Below are positions 1 through 6,021 of a stretch of 6,301 bases of DNA, in pieces; positions within the stretch are counted from its first letter, which is position 1, and each line of letters starts with the position of its first letter. The stretch is from contig JALOMF010000257.1 of NCBI GenBank assembly GCA_025455635.1, positions 1-6,301 on the forward strand, given 5' to 3'. Source of the stretch: Saprospiraceae bacterium (GTDB lineage: Bacteria; Bacteroidota; Bacteroidia; Chitinophagales; Saprospiraceae). A program made the position numbers and the translations under genes. The notes under the pieces are model-generated. The model had not been told where the DNA came from. It saw only the letters and a program-made list of their open reading frames with translations, and did not search any database.

Positions 1-414
1 GCCCGGTGCAATGGCACCAATTACCTCGCCATTGACAACTTTTAAAAAAGACAAGCCGCATTCGCTGAGCAAAATGGTATCAGAACCACCAGTCGAAGCT
101 ATAATGTACTCTTCACCAACCGCAAGATTGATGCTTGCGAACAAGATGCAATTGGCGCCGTTGCCATCCAATATTGTACGTTGAAGCCCTTCTAAATTTT
201 CGCCAGCGAACGACTTTTTGACCTTGATAGTCAAGCTGTTTGGCTGCGCCGAAAGAACTTTTATATGGTGAACGGAAAGTTGTTCCCATAGCTGACCGTT
301 GTCCGCATCAACGATACTCTCACAGAATGTGGGGATAGGTAGGCAATCGCAGGCATCCATGTTGGCATAGAAGCAGAAAACAAGACAGGTGGAAAGTACA
401 AAAGATTTATTCAT
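1..414 (-). CDS. Secreted protein with TIMP/NTR-like cysteine pattern (N-terminal part; C-terminus beyond the window)
   Basis: An uninterrupted reading frame of 138 codons runs from ATG at 414 to the window edge with no stop, so the gene is cut off. The protein begins with MNK and a hydrophobic stretch (about residues 4-17), read as a Sec signal peptide. Cleavage after Ala21 would leave Cys22 at the mature N-terminus, giving C22-D-C24, then C31. Downstream are C89 and C119, the latter in a SECG context, and a GEEYIIAS segment at 100-107. An N-terminal CxC after the signal peptide, a later YxIxA strand and a Cys before the end of the barrel recall TIMP/netrin-like (NTR) OB-fold proteins, which occur as secreted proteins in Bacteroidota. 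The fold assignment is by pattern only. It is not a clear lipoprotein, since no proper lipobox precedes Cys22. It lies 56 bp downstream of the DUF2062 gene on the same strand and could be co-transcribed. Base composition is less GC-rich than in the redox genes. Confidence 0.75.
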   Translation of the reverse strand, partial: MNKSFVLSTCLVFCFYANMDACDCLPIPTFCESIVDADNGQLWEQLSVHHIKVLSAQPNSLTIKVKKSFAGENLEGLQRTILDGNGANCILFASINLAVGEEYIIASTGGSDTILLSECGLSFLKVVNGEVIGAIAPG

Positions 415-470
415 AAAAGCATTTTTCACAAAAGACAGGTGGCTTCCAGAAAATGGTTGGAGATTATAGC

Positions 471-929
471 TCAAACATGGTAGCGGTTCAGCAAATACCG
501 GAAGACAGGTATCAAACCCAAATACAGCACTACCGCAAAAGGCAAGCTCAACAAACACCAGCCTAGCACCGCCTGCAAATTGGCGGAGCCAAGGTCAACC
601 AATGCCGCCAAGAAATCTTGCTCAAAAGCCCTGCCCAGCGAGTCGAGCGAGAGCTTGGCAGGCACGGCGCCCGACACCCACTCCCCTACCCGCACGAACG
701 GTACCAGCAGCAGCAATTGCAGCGGATAAATCAGGTAGCTCAAGGCCAGCATCAGCGGCAGGTTCAGCCGCCAACGCACCGAGATGGCCCCCATCATCAG
801 CGAGGTGACGCCCAGCACTGGGAACAAGCCCAACAGCAAGCCCACGGTCGAGCTGGCAGCCAGTGCACTTGGCGTGGCCCCCTGCGTCATGAACCCTCTT
901 AGCTTCTTGAAAAATGAACCACTTGGCAT
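471..929 (-). CDS. DUF2062 family inner-membrane protein
   Basis: The protein has 152 residues from the ATG at 929. It opens with a short basic amphipathic segment (FFKKLRGF, residues 6-13). A segment GATPSALAASSTVGLLLGLF (17-36) follows, then PVLG at 37-40 and a WRLNLP turn at 53-58. A long hydrophobic stretch with YPLQ (residues 68-71) runs to about 80, and a last membrane segment lies at about 118-147. This order (small-residue helix, LFPVLG, arginine-asparagine turn, hydrophobic helix with a Pro-containing N/Y-P-L motif) is typical of DUF2062, a small integral membrane family of unknown function. The frame stays open to an ATG at 1028 (185 residues). The extra 33 residues do not resemble the family and the FFKKL start fits other members, so 929 is preferred. 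A weak CAATTTTG box (962-969 on this strand) would place transcription after 1028. The biochemical role is unknown. Confidence 0.85.
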   Translation of the reverse strand: MPSGSFFKKLRGFMTQGATPSALAASSTVGLLLGLFPVLGVTSLMMGAISVRWRLNLPLMLALSYLIYPLQLLLLVPFVRVGEWVSGAVPAKLSLDSLGRAFEQDFLAALVDLGSANLQAVLGWCLLSLPFAVVLYLGLIPVFRYLLNRYHV

Positions 930-1140
930 GTTGTTGGTGAAACCGATGCCCAACTCCTTGGCAAAATTGGAGCACCGACAGGCGATAAAATCAGAACCTA
1001 CTGCAATAATAGCAACATTGAAGGTCATGCAGCCAGCCCGTTAAGGCACAAAAAATGCCCATTCAGTAGTTAACCATGCCCAACCAGCTTTAGTTTATCA
1101 AATAACAAATGTATTTTCACGCTTTAATGCACTAAGATAT
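930..1140. other. Divergent intergenic region between the DUF2062 and cytochrome b genes
   Basis: About 210 bp separate the two divergent starts. The part next to the cytochrome gene (about 1041-1140) is clearly more AT-rich than the flanking genes, as expected for a promoter. Part of the region (930-1028) could instead be the 5' end of the DUF2062 gene if the upstream ATG is used. No RNA gene, strong hairpin or operator-like palindrome was found. This is the only obvious place for a promoter serving the plus-strand redox genes. Confidence 0.6.
1089..1119 (+). promoter_or_regulatory. Possible Bacteroidota-type promoter for the cytochrome b gene
   Basis: TTTA at 1089-1092 and TATTTTCA at 1112-1119 are separated by 19 bases. 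This loosely fits the Bacteroidota housekeeping consensus (TTTG, about 19-20 bases, TAnnTTTG), with mismatches in both boxes. It would start transcription shortly before the ATG at 1141. The match is weak, so this is only a candidate; no strong ribosome binding site precedes the ATG. Confidence 0.25.
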
Positions 1141-2010
1141 ATGTCCACACTGGCTCACAGGATTTATGTAGGCACACTGGCCGGAATCGTCGTTCTTACC
1201 TTTTTCACCTTGCTTATCAAGGGAATCCCCTACTACGCCACCTCGCTCGAAGAGCGGTTTTACCACTCCGACCACCACTTGTTCAAGCCGAGCGGTGTTT
1301 TTGGTCACGGGCTGGGCATCATCGGCACCCTGCTCATCGTCATCGGCGTGTTCGGCTACCAGGCCCGCAAGCGCTTCAAGTCGCTCGCCCGGCTGGGCAG
1401 GCTCAAATACTGGCTCGAATTCCACATCTTCCTGTGCAGCCTCGGCCCGGTGATGATACTCTTTCACACAGCGTTCAAGTTCGGCGGCATCGTTTCCATC
1501 AGCTTCTGGAGCATGGTGGCGGTGGTGGCGAGCGGCATCATCGGCAGGTTTATTTATGTGCAAATACCCCGAACCATCGAGGGGCGGGAACTGAGCCTGA
1601 ACGAGATTCAGGGCATGAAGGCCAACCTCGGCGAACTGCTGAAAGGCCAGTACCGGATGAACGACACGGGCTACCAATTGGTGCTCGAAGCCGTGAGCGT
1701 CAGCCGTCAAAAATTCGGGGCAAACTTGGTTTCGAGCATGTTCAACAAATATTTGGAAGACAAACGGACGCTGCACCAAGTAAAAACCACCCTTCGGGAA
1801 AACGGCCTCGCCAGCCCCGACGTTCGCAAAGTGGCCCGGCTGGTGGACAACGAGCTGTCGCTCAACAACCGCATCGAGCGGCTGGACATCATGCGCAAGC
1901 TCTTCAAATACTGGCACGTGGCGCATTTGCCATTTGCCCTCATCATGCTCGTCATCATGGTCGTCCACGTCGTGGTGACGATGATGATGGGAGCGAGGTG
2001 GGTGTTTTGA
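1141..2010 (+). CDS. Five-helix di-heme cytochrome b-type membrane protein
   Basis: This 289-residue integral membrane protein probably carries electrons across the inner membrane. Five hydrophobic segments are visible at about 8-28, 53-73, 94-112, 117-140 and 260-282. Helix 3 carries H95 and H109 and helix 5 carries H262 and H276. Both pairs are 14 residues apart, the spacing that lets two bis-His b hemes stack across a membrane, as in the ferric reductase/NADPH oxidase and cytochrome b families. H56 in helix 2 is an extra candidate. Basic residues after helix 2 (RKR, about 76-78) and helix 4 place those loops in the cytoplasm. An unusually long cytoplasmic loop of about 118 residues (141-258), charged and probably helical, separates helices 4 and 5 and could dock the flavoprotein encoded next. 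The ATG at 1141 is preceded by an AT-rich leader. The flavoprotein gene follows after 82 bp on the same strand. The exact family name cannot be fixed by eye. Confidence 0.85.
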   Translation: MSTLAHRIYVGTLAGIVVLTFFTLLIKGIPYYATSLEERFYHSDHHLFKPSGVFGHGLGIIGTLLIVIGVFGYQARKRFKSLARLGRLKYWLEFHIFLCSLGPVMILFHTAFKFGGIVSISFWSMVAVVASGIIGRFIYVQIPRTIEGRELSLNEIQGMKANLGELLKGQYRMNDTGYQLVLEAVSVSRQKFGANLVSSMFNKYLEDKRTLHQVKTTLRENGLASPDVRKVARLVDNELSLNNRIERLDIMRKLFKYWHVAHLPFALIMLVIMVVHVVVTMMMGARWVF

Positions 2011-2057
2011 TTTACGATTTACGATTGCGGATTTACGATTGTGAGCGTACGAGTTAA
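2009..2057. repeat. 7-bp tandem repeat (gatttac-type) between two redox genes
   Basis: From base 2009 the sequence reads in steps of seven: gatttac, gatttac, gattgcg, gatttac, gattgtg, then the degenerate agcgtac and gagttaa. Three units are identical and two more share gatt. The array begins inside the TGA stop of the cytochrome b gene (2008-2010) and fills most of the 82-bp gap before the flavoprotein. Heptad repeats of this kind are familiar between genes in filamentous Bacteroidota and cyanobacteria. Any function here, such as in RNA processing or protein binding, is unknown. Confidence 0.8.
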
Positions 2058-2092
2058 GAAAAAGTCCTGCTAATTTAATCCATTCAAAGTCC

Positions 2093-3421
2093 ATGCTACT
2101 CGAACAAATCATCATCTACGGTACGGTTGGGCTGCTCTGCGGGGTGGTCGTCTATTTTTACCTCAAAAAACAGAAAACGACCTCGCAGAAGACCGCTGCA
2201 AAGATTGAAATCGCAAAAATCGTGGGGCTGCACGAGCCTGTTTCGTTGCACCCGGTAATTGACCTCGGCACCTGCATCAAGAGCGGGGCCTGCGTGGAGG
2301 CTTGCCCGGAAAAGGACATCATCGGCATCGTGAATGGTCGGGCCAGCTTGATAAATGCAGCGGAATGTGTGGGTCATGGCGCCTGTTTTCATGCTTGTCC
2401 GGTGGAGGCGATTTCGCTGGTCATCGGCACCGAGAAGCGGGGCGTGGACCTGCCGCACGTCAGCGAGAACTTCGAGACGAACGTGCCGGGCATCTACATC
2501 GCTGGTGAACTCGGCGGCATGGGTTTGATAAAAAACAGCGTGGAACAGGGCGAGCAGGCCATGAACTGCATTGCCCAAACCCTCACGAAAAAAGGGGGCG
2601 ACGCCTACGACGTGGTCATCATCGGCGCAGGCCCGGCGGGCATTTCCGCCTCGCTGACCGCCAAGCGGCACGGCCTCAATTTCCTCACGCTGGAACAGGA
2701 TTCGCTGGGCGGCACGGTCTATAATTTCCCCCGCTCCAAAATCGTGATGACGGCCCCGATGAACCTGCCGCAGTACGGGAAAGTGAAACTTTTTGATACC
2801 AGCAAGGCCGAGCTACTCGAACTTTGGAACAGCGCCCTGTCGAAAAACGGCATCACCATCCGGGAGCACACGAAGGTGGAGGGCATCCAAATTGACGGTG
2901 ATATTTTCAAAGTGGTGACGGCCAAGGGCGAGGAAATCAAGGCGAAAAGTGTGCTGCTGGCCATCGGTCGGCGGGGCAGCCCCCGCAAACTCGGCGTGCC
3001 GGGCGAGGGCATGGAAAAAGTGGCCTACCGCCTGCTCGAACCCGAAAACGTGATTGGCAAAAACGTGGTAGTGGTCGGCGGCGGCGACTCGGCCATCGAG
3101 GCGGCGCTGTCACTTTCGGAGCAAAACAAGGTGGTGCTCAGTTACCGCAGCGACGCCTTCAGCCGGGTGAAACCAAAGAACCGGGAGAAGCTGGACGCCG
3201 CCGTTGCCGAAGGCAAAATAGACGTGAAGCTGAAATCGAACGTGGTGAAAATAGACCAGGAACTGGTGGAGCTGGCGCTGTCTGAAAATGGCGGCCAACA
3301 GGCCCTGCCCAACGATTTGGTCTATATCTTCGCCGGGGGCGAGCTGCCTACGCAGTTTTTGCAGAAGACGGGGGTGGAGATTACGAAGCGGTTTGGGTAC
3401 ACGGTGAAGAAGCACCGCTAG
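2093..3421 (+). CDS. Membrane-anchored Fe-S/FAD-dependent NAD(P)H oxidoreductase (thioredoxin reductase-like fold)
   Basis: This 442-residue protein probably passes electrons between NAD(P)H and the membrane cytochrome. Residues 4-24 form one transmembrane anchor followed by KKQK, placing the rest in the cytoplasm. A ferredoxin-like domain follows, with C61, C67, C71-P and C92, C98, C102-P. The second Cys of each motif is replaced, by Ser64 and His95. Residues 130-155 (TNVPGIYIAGE, then an acidic/Gly stretch) match the FAD-binding C-terminal end of thioredoxin reductases. Residues 173-200 are the first Rossmann fold (GAGPAG at 178-183). GGGDSAIEAA at 329-338 is the nucleotide fold, with Y351, R352 and R358 suggesting NADPH. 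The C-terminal part contains FAGGELPT (413-420). There is no CxxC redox disulfide, so it is not a thioredoxin reductase. The gene follows cytochrome b on the same strand, and its TAG stop overlaps the stop of the convergent Uma2 gene. The true electron partner and direction are inferred. Confidence 0.88.
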   Translation: MLLEQIIIYGTVGLLCGVVVYFYLKKQKTTSQKTAAKIEIAKIVGLHEPVSLHPVIDLGTCIKSGACVEACPEKDIIGIVNGRASLINAAECVGHGACFHACPVEAISLVIGTEKRGVDLPHVSENFETNVPGIYIAGELGGMGLIKNSVEQGEQAMNCIAQTLTKKGGDAYDVVIIGAGPAGISASLTAKRHGLNFLTLEQDSLGGTVYNFPRSKIVMTAPMNLPQYGKVKLFDTSKAELLELWNSALSKNGITIREHTKVEGIQIDGDIFKVVTAKGEEIKAKSVLLAIGRRGSPRKLGVPGEGMEKVAYRLLEPENVIGKNVVVVGGGDSAIEAALSLSEQNKVVLSYRSDAFSRVKPKNREKLDAAVAEGKIDVKLKSNVVKIDQELVELALSENGGQQALPNDLVYIFAGGELPTQFLQKTGVEITKRFGYTVKKHR

Positions 3422-4083
3422 CCTTCCATCATTTTTCTCAAAGCCTCAAAGTTGGCTTTTTCGTCGAAAATGGCGGCCACCGGAATTTCAAACTCAGGCA
3501 GCACGACGCTCTTGATGAAATCGCCGGGGAAAAATTTTCCGTAGGGCAGGTACGATTTGTCCTCCGGCACGAGCAGGGCGAACTGCTCGACGGATTGCTT
3601 CACGGGGTCAATAATCCAGTATTCCCGAATGCCGTGCAGGGCGTAGTCGTCGAACTTGATTTTGCGGTCGTTGTGCTTGGTGCTTGGCGAGAGGACTTCC
3701 ACCACAAAATCGGGGGCCGGGTGCAGCATCGTATCGTCGTCAAAAGTGGCGGCTTTTTCGTTTGACCAAAAGCTGATATCTGGTTCGTAGTCGTTGCGGG
3801 TGAGGGCGATGAGTGCTTTTTCGACAGCAACTGTTCCCAATTTTTTGATAAAGACAAAGGTTTTTATCAAGACATTGAGGTTGTTGCTCGATAAATAATG
3901 CCCCCGCTTCACAGGCGAGTGCATGACGATTTCGCCGTTGATGAACTCGGCCTTGACGTCTTCGGTGAGCCATTCCCGAAATTCCTCCCGGCGGCGGGCT
4001 TCTTCTTCGAGGGCTGTCCGCATTTTTTGGTAAAACAGGACGGCACCAGAGCTTTTCATCACTTTTTCAACGCTCAAATCCAT
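3418..4083 (-). CDS. Uma2 family PD-(D/E)XK endonuclease-like protein
   Basis: The protein has 221 residues from the ATG at 4083. The restriction-endonuclease-like core shows EFINGEIVMHSP (46-57), then EPDISF with D102, and PDFVVEVLSPST with E129. RKIKFDDY follows with K141/K143, then a GIREYWIIDP strand (151-160). D102, E129 and a migrated lysine are the expected catalytic set of Uma2 (DUF820), a family that is abundant in cyanobacteria and Bacteroidota, often in many copies, and whose cellular role is unsettled. An acidic/basic helical segment (about 20-42) precedes the core. The frame is open to 4176, but the upstream 31 residues do not look like the family, and a promoter-like box at 4102-4109 lies inside that stretch, so the shorter start is preferred. 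The gene points against its neighbours, shares CTAG with the flavoprotein stop, and begins 33 bp from the cytochrome c start. It looks like a later arrival in the redox cassette. Confidence 0.9.
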   Translation of the reverse strand: MDLSVEKVMKSSGAVLFYQKMRTALEEEARRREEFREWLTEDVKAEFINGEIVMHSPVKRGHYLSSNNLNVLIKTFVFIKKLGTVAVEKALIALTRNDYEPDISFWSNEKAATFDDDTMLHPAPDFVVEVLSPSTKHNDRKIKFDDYALHGIREYWIIDPVKQSVEQFALLVPEDKSYLPYGKFFPGDFIKSVVLPEFEIPVAAIFDEKANFEALRKMMEG

Positions 4084-4101
4084 TTGGAACGATTTTGAAA
4101 A

Positions 4102-4109
4102 CAAAACTA
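4102..4109 (-). promoter_or_regulatory. Possible -7 box of the Uma2 gene promoter
   Basis: Read on the minus strand this is TAGTTTTG, an exact fit to the Bacteroidota -7 consensus TAnnTTTG, about 18 bases before the ATG at 4083. Transcription from it would give a short leader. No TTTG box lies at the usual 19-21 base distance (the nearest are 12 and 24 bases away), so support is partial. Confidence 0.35.
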
Positions 4110-4116
4110 AGGTTTT

Positions 4117-6018
4117 TTGAGCAAATATTACAGCAATCGCCCAGTTGGGGCACAGCGCAAAATTGAATTGACACATCGCATTTTACATACCTTTTTTTGG
4201 CTGTTGTTGCTCGCTAGCAGCGCCAGCGCCCAGCTTTCGCCCGGCGACCTCGCCACGCCCCATGCCAAGCTGGAGGGCATGAGCAACTGCACCCAGTGCC
4301 ACGACCTCGGCGACAAGGTGAGCAACAACAAATGCCTCGCCTGCCATAAGGAAATCAAGTCACTGGTGGATAAAAAACGGGGCTACCACGCCTCCAAGGA
4401 CGTGAAGGGCAAGGACTGCGCCACCTGCCACAGCGACCACCACGGGCGCAAGTTCGACATGGTGCGTTTTGATGAAAAAAAGTTTGACCACAACCTAGCT
4501 GGCTACAAGCTCGAAGGCGCCCATGCCAAAGTGGACTGCCGGGAGTGCCACAAGCCCGACTACGTGGCGGATGTAAACCTGAAAAAACGCCGAGAAACCT
4601 TCCTCGGCATGGGCCAGCAATGCCTCGACTGCCACACCGACTACCACCAAAAAACCCTCGACAACGACTGCAAAAAGTGCCACGGAATAGACGACTTCAA
4701 GCCCGCCTCCAAGTTCAACCACGACAAGGCCGACTTTGCCCTCGTGGGCAAGCACAAAACCGTGGACTGCAAGGAATGCCACAAAATGGAGGTGAAAAAC
4801 GGCAAGGAGTTCCAGCAGTTTGCGGGGGTTCCGTTCAAGAACTGCAACGCCTGCCACGACGACCCGCACCGCTCGCACCTCGGCACGGACTGCAAGCAAT
4901 GCCACAACGAGCAGTCCTTCGCCAGCACCAGCAGCCTCTCGAAGTTCAACCACGGCAAGACCAATTTCCCGCTCAAGGGCAGCCACAAAAAAGTGGATTG
5001 CGCAAGCTGCCACAGCATGGCCAGCGCCACGCCGCTCAATGTTTTTCAGGATAGATTGGGGGTAAAAACCAACGCCTGCGCCACCTGCCACAAGGACCCG
5101 CACGAGGGAAAATTCGGGGCGGACTGCGCTGGCTGCCACAACGAAAACTCCTTCCACAAGGTCGCTGTCGGGAACCTTGACGACTTCAACCACGCCCTCA
5201 CGGGCTTCGAGCTGGAGGGCAAGCACGCCGCCGTGGACTGCAAGAAATGCCATACCTCCGACAACCTCACCGACCCGCTGCCGCACAACGCCTGCGCTGC
5301 TTGCCACTCGGATTTTCACGAAGGGCAGTTCAGCCCCCTACCCCCTAAAGGGGGAGCAGCGCCCGATTGCGCCAATTGCCACACCACCGACGGCTTTGCG
5401 GGCAGCACCTTCAGCCTCGAACAACATGCGATGACCAAGTTCCCGCTGGACGGGGCGCATGTGGCGACGCCCTGTTTTGCCTGCCACATGAAGGAGGAGA
5501 AATGGCGCTTCCGCAATATCGGCGAGCGCTGTGTGGACTGCCACGCCGACATCCACCAGCAGGTGGGCGATTTCGCTGCCAGTTTTTACCCCAACCAAGA
5601 CTGCCAGACCTGCCACCTCACCGAGTCGTGGTCGGCCAGCAGCGGGCGCTTCGACCACTCGAAGACGAAGTTTCAGCTAAAAGGTAAGCACCAGACCGTG
5701 GACTGCCGAGCCTGTCACCTCAGCGACGAGGAGCCGCCCAAGCGCAGTTTCGCTGGCCTAGCCTCCAAGTGCGCCGACTGCCACGACCATAGCCACGGCA
5801 ACCAGTTCGAGCAGAACGGCGTCACCGACTGCACCCGCTGCCACAGCCTCGATGCGTGGGAAATGACGAATTTTGACCACAACAAAACGAGGTTCAAGCT
5901 GGAAGGGAAACACGCAGAAACGGCCTGCGAGAAATGCCACGTGCCGACAGCGGTGGATGGTTCGATGGTTGTTTTATACCGGATGGAAAGTTTCGAGTGC
6001 GTGGTTTGCCACAAATAA
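4117..6018 (+). CDS. Periplasmic 23-heme cytochrome c with three-heme repeat units
   Basis: This 633-residue exported protein has 23 CxxCH heme-attachment motifs, with first Cys at residues 58, 73, 101, 141, 169, 185, 218, 243, 259, 295, 321, 337, 375, 393, 418, 453, 472, 496, 530, 552, 572, 604 and 628. That is about one heme per 26 residues of mature chain. Residues 26-38 form the signal peptide core, with likely cleavage at ASA|Q (38/39). Each repeat also carries non-motif His residues (F-N/D-H, GKH, DxH) able to act as distal ligands, so bis-His hemes are expected. The protein probably stores or conducts electrons in the periplasm. No membrane anchor or sorting domain follows the last heme. 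No ATG exists before residue 55. The first usable start is TTG at 4117, with a weak AAGG four bases ahead; TTG at 4168 would give a more typical, shorter signal peptide. A stop (4108-4110) limits upstream extension. The redox partner is inferred to be the upstream cytochrome b. Confidence 0.92.
   Translation: MSKYYSNRPVGAQRKIELTHRILHTFFWLLLLASSASAQLSPGDLATPHAKLEGMSNCTQCHDLGDKVSNNKCLACHKEIKSLVDKKRGYHASKDVKGKDCATCHSDHHGRKFDMVRFDEKKFDHNLAGYKLEGAHAKVDCRECHKPDYVADVNLKKRRETFLGMGQQCLDCHTDYHQKTLDNDCKKCHGIDDFKPASKFNHDKADFALVGKHKTVDCKECHKMEVKNGKEFQQFAGVPFKNCNACHDDPHRSHLGTDCKQCHNEQSFASTSSLSKFNHGKTNFPLKGSHKKVDCASCHSMASATPLNVFQDRLGVKTNACATCHKDPHEGKFGADCAGCHNENSFHKVAVGNLDDFNHALTGFELEGKHAAVDCKKCHTSDNLTDPLPHNACAACHSDFHEGQFSPLPPKGGAAPDCANCHTTDGFAGSTFSLEQHAMTKFPLDGAHVATPCFACHMKEEKWRFRNIGERCVDCHADIHQQVGDFAASFYPNQDCQTCHLTESWSASSGRFDHSKTKFQLKGKHQTVDCRACHLSDEEPPKRSFAGLASKCADCHDHSHGNQFEQNGVTDCTRCHSLDAWEMTNFDHNKTRFKLEGKHAETACEKCHVPTAVDGSMVVLYRMESFECVVCHK
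4483..5940 (+). repeat. Internal protein repeat: about seven 77-residue three-heme units
   Basis: The His of the F-(N/D)-H motif that opens each unit falls at residues 125, 202, 279, 359, 437, 514 and 588, giving periods of 77, 77, 80, 78, 77 and 74 residues (about 231 bp). Each unit runs F(N/D)H, GKH, CxxCH, CxxCH with a nearby DxH, then CxxCH and an aromatic residue. Unit five has E-Q-H instead of F-N/D-H, and the last unit is cut short at two hemes. The pattern shows growth by tandem duplication followed by divergence. Confidence 0.85.
5334..5354. repeat. C-rich/G-rich palindrome inside the cytochrome c gene
   Basis: CCCCCTA at 5334-5340 is followed by a perfect inverted repeat, CCCCCT-AA-AGGGGG (5341-5354). 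It encodes S-P-L-P-P-K-G-G in frame. Neighbouring repeat units have HEGKFGADC where this one has HEGQF, about nine extra residues and then DC, so the palindrome lies in an insertion of about 27 bp. Similar C5/G5 palindromes are, from memory, dispersed between genes in many Bacteroidota genomes. Confidence 0.7.
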
Positions 6019-6021
6019 ACA

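Noticed and set aside
382..510. aagacaggt occurs three times (382, 432, 502), with aagacaggtgg twice exactly 50 bp apart
   Set aside because: The copies lie in two coding regions and one gap with uneven spacing, without symmetry or flanking similarity; too short to call an operator or repeat family.
1132..2115. 327-codon open frame on the minus strand opposite the cytochrome b gene
   Set aside because: It is antisense to a convincing membrane protein, is His/Asp-rich with low-complexity runs from mirrored codons, and reads through the heptad repeat. It arises from the GC-rich codon bias of the real gene.
2105..2165. Cys16 in the N-terminal helix of the flavoprotein as a lipoprotein site
   Set aside because: The preceding residues (GLL) do not form a lipobox, and the domains downstream need a cytoplasmic location.
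4109..4119. AAGG before the TTG at 4117 as a ribosome binding site
   Set aside because: Four-base match only, and Bacteroidota rely little on Shine-Dalgarno pairing; not strong enough to decide between TTG 4117 and TTG 4168.
4495..5319. 274-codon open frame on the minus strand opposite the cytochrome c gene
   Set aside because: Its repeated LAVHG/VALLAV-like strings are the CxxCH repeats read backwards; no independent family features.
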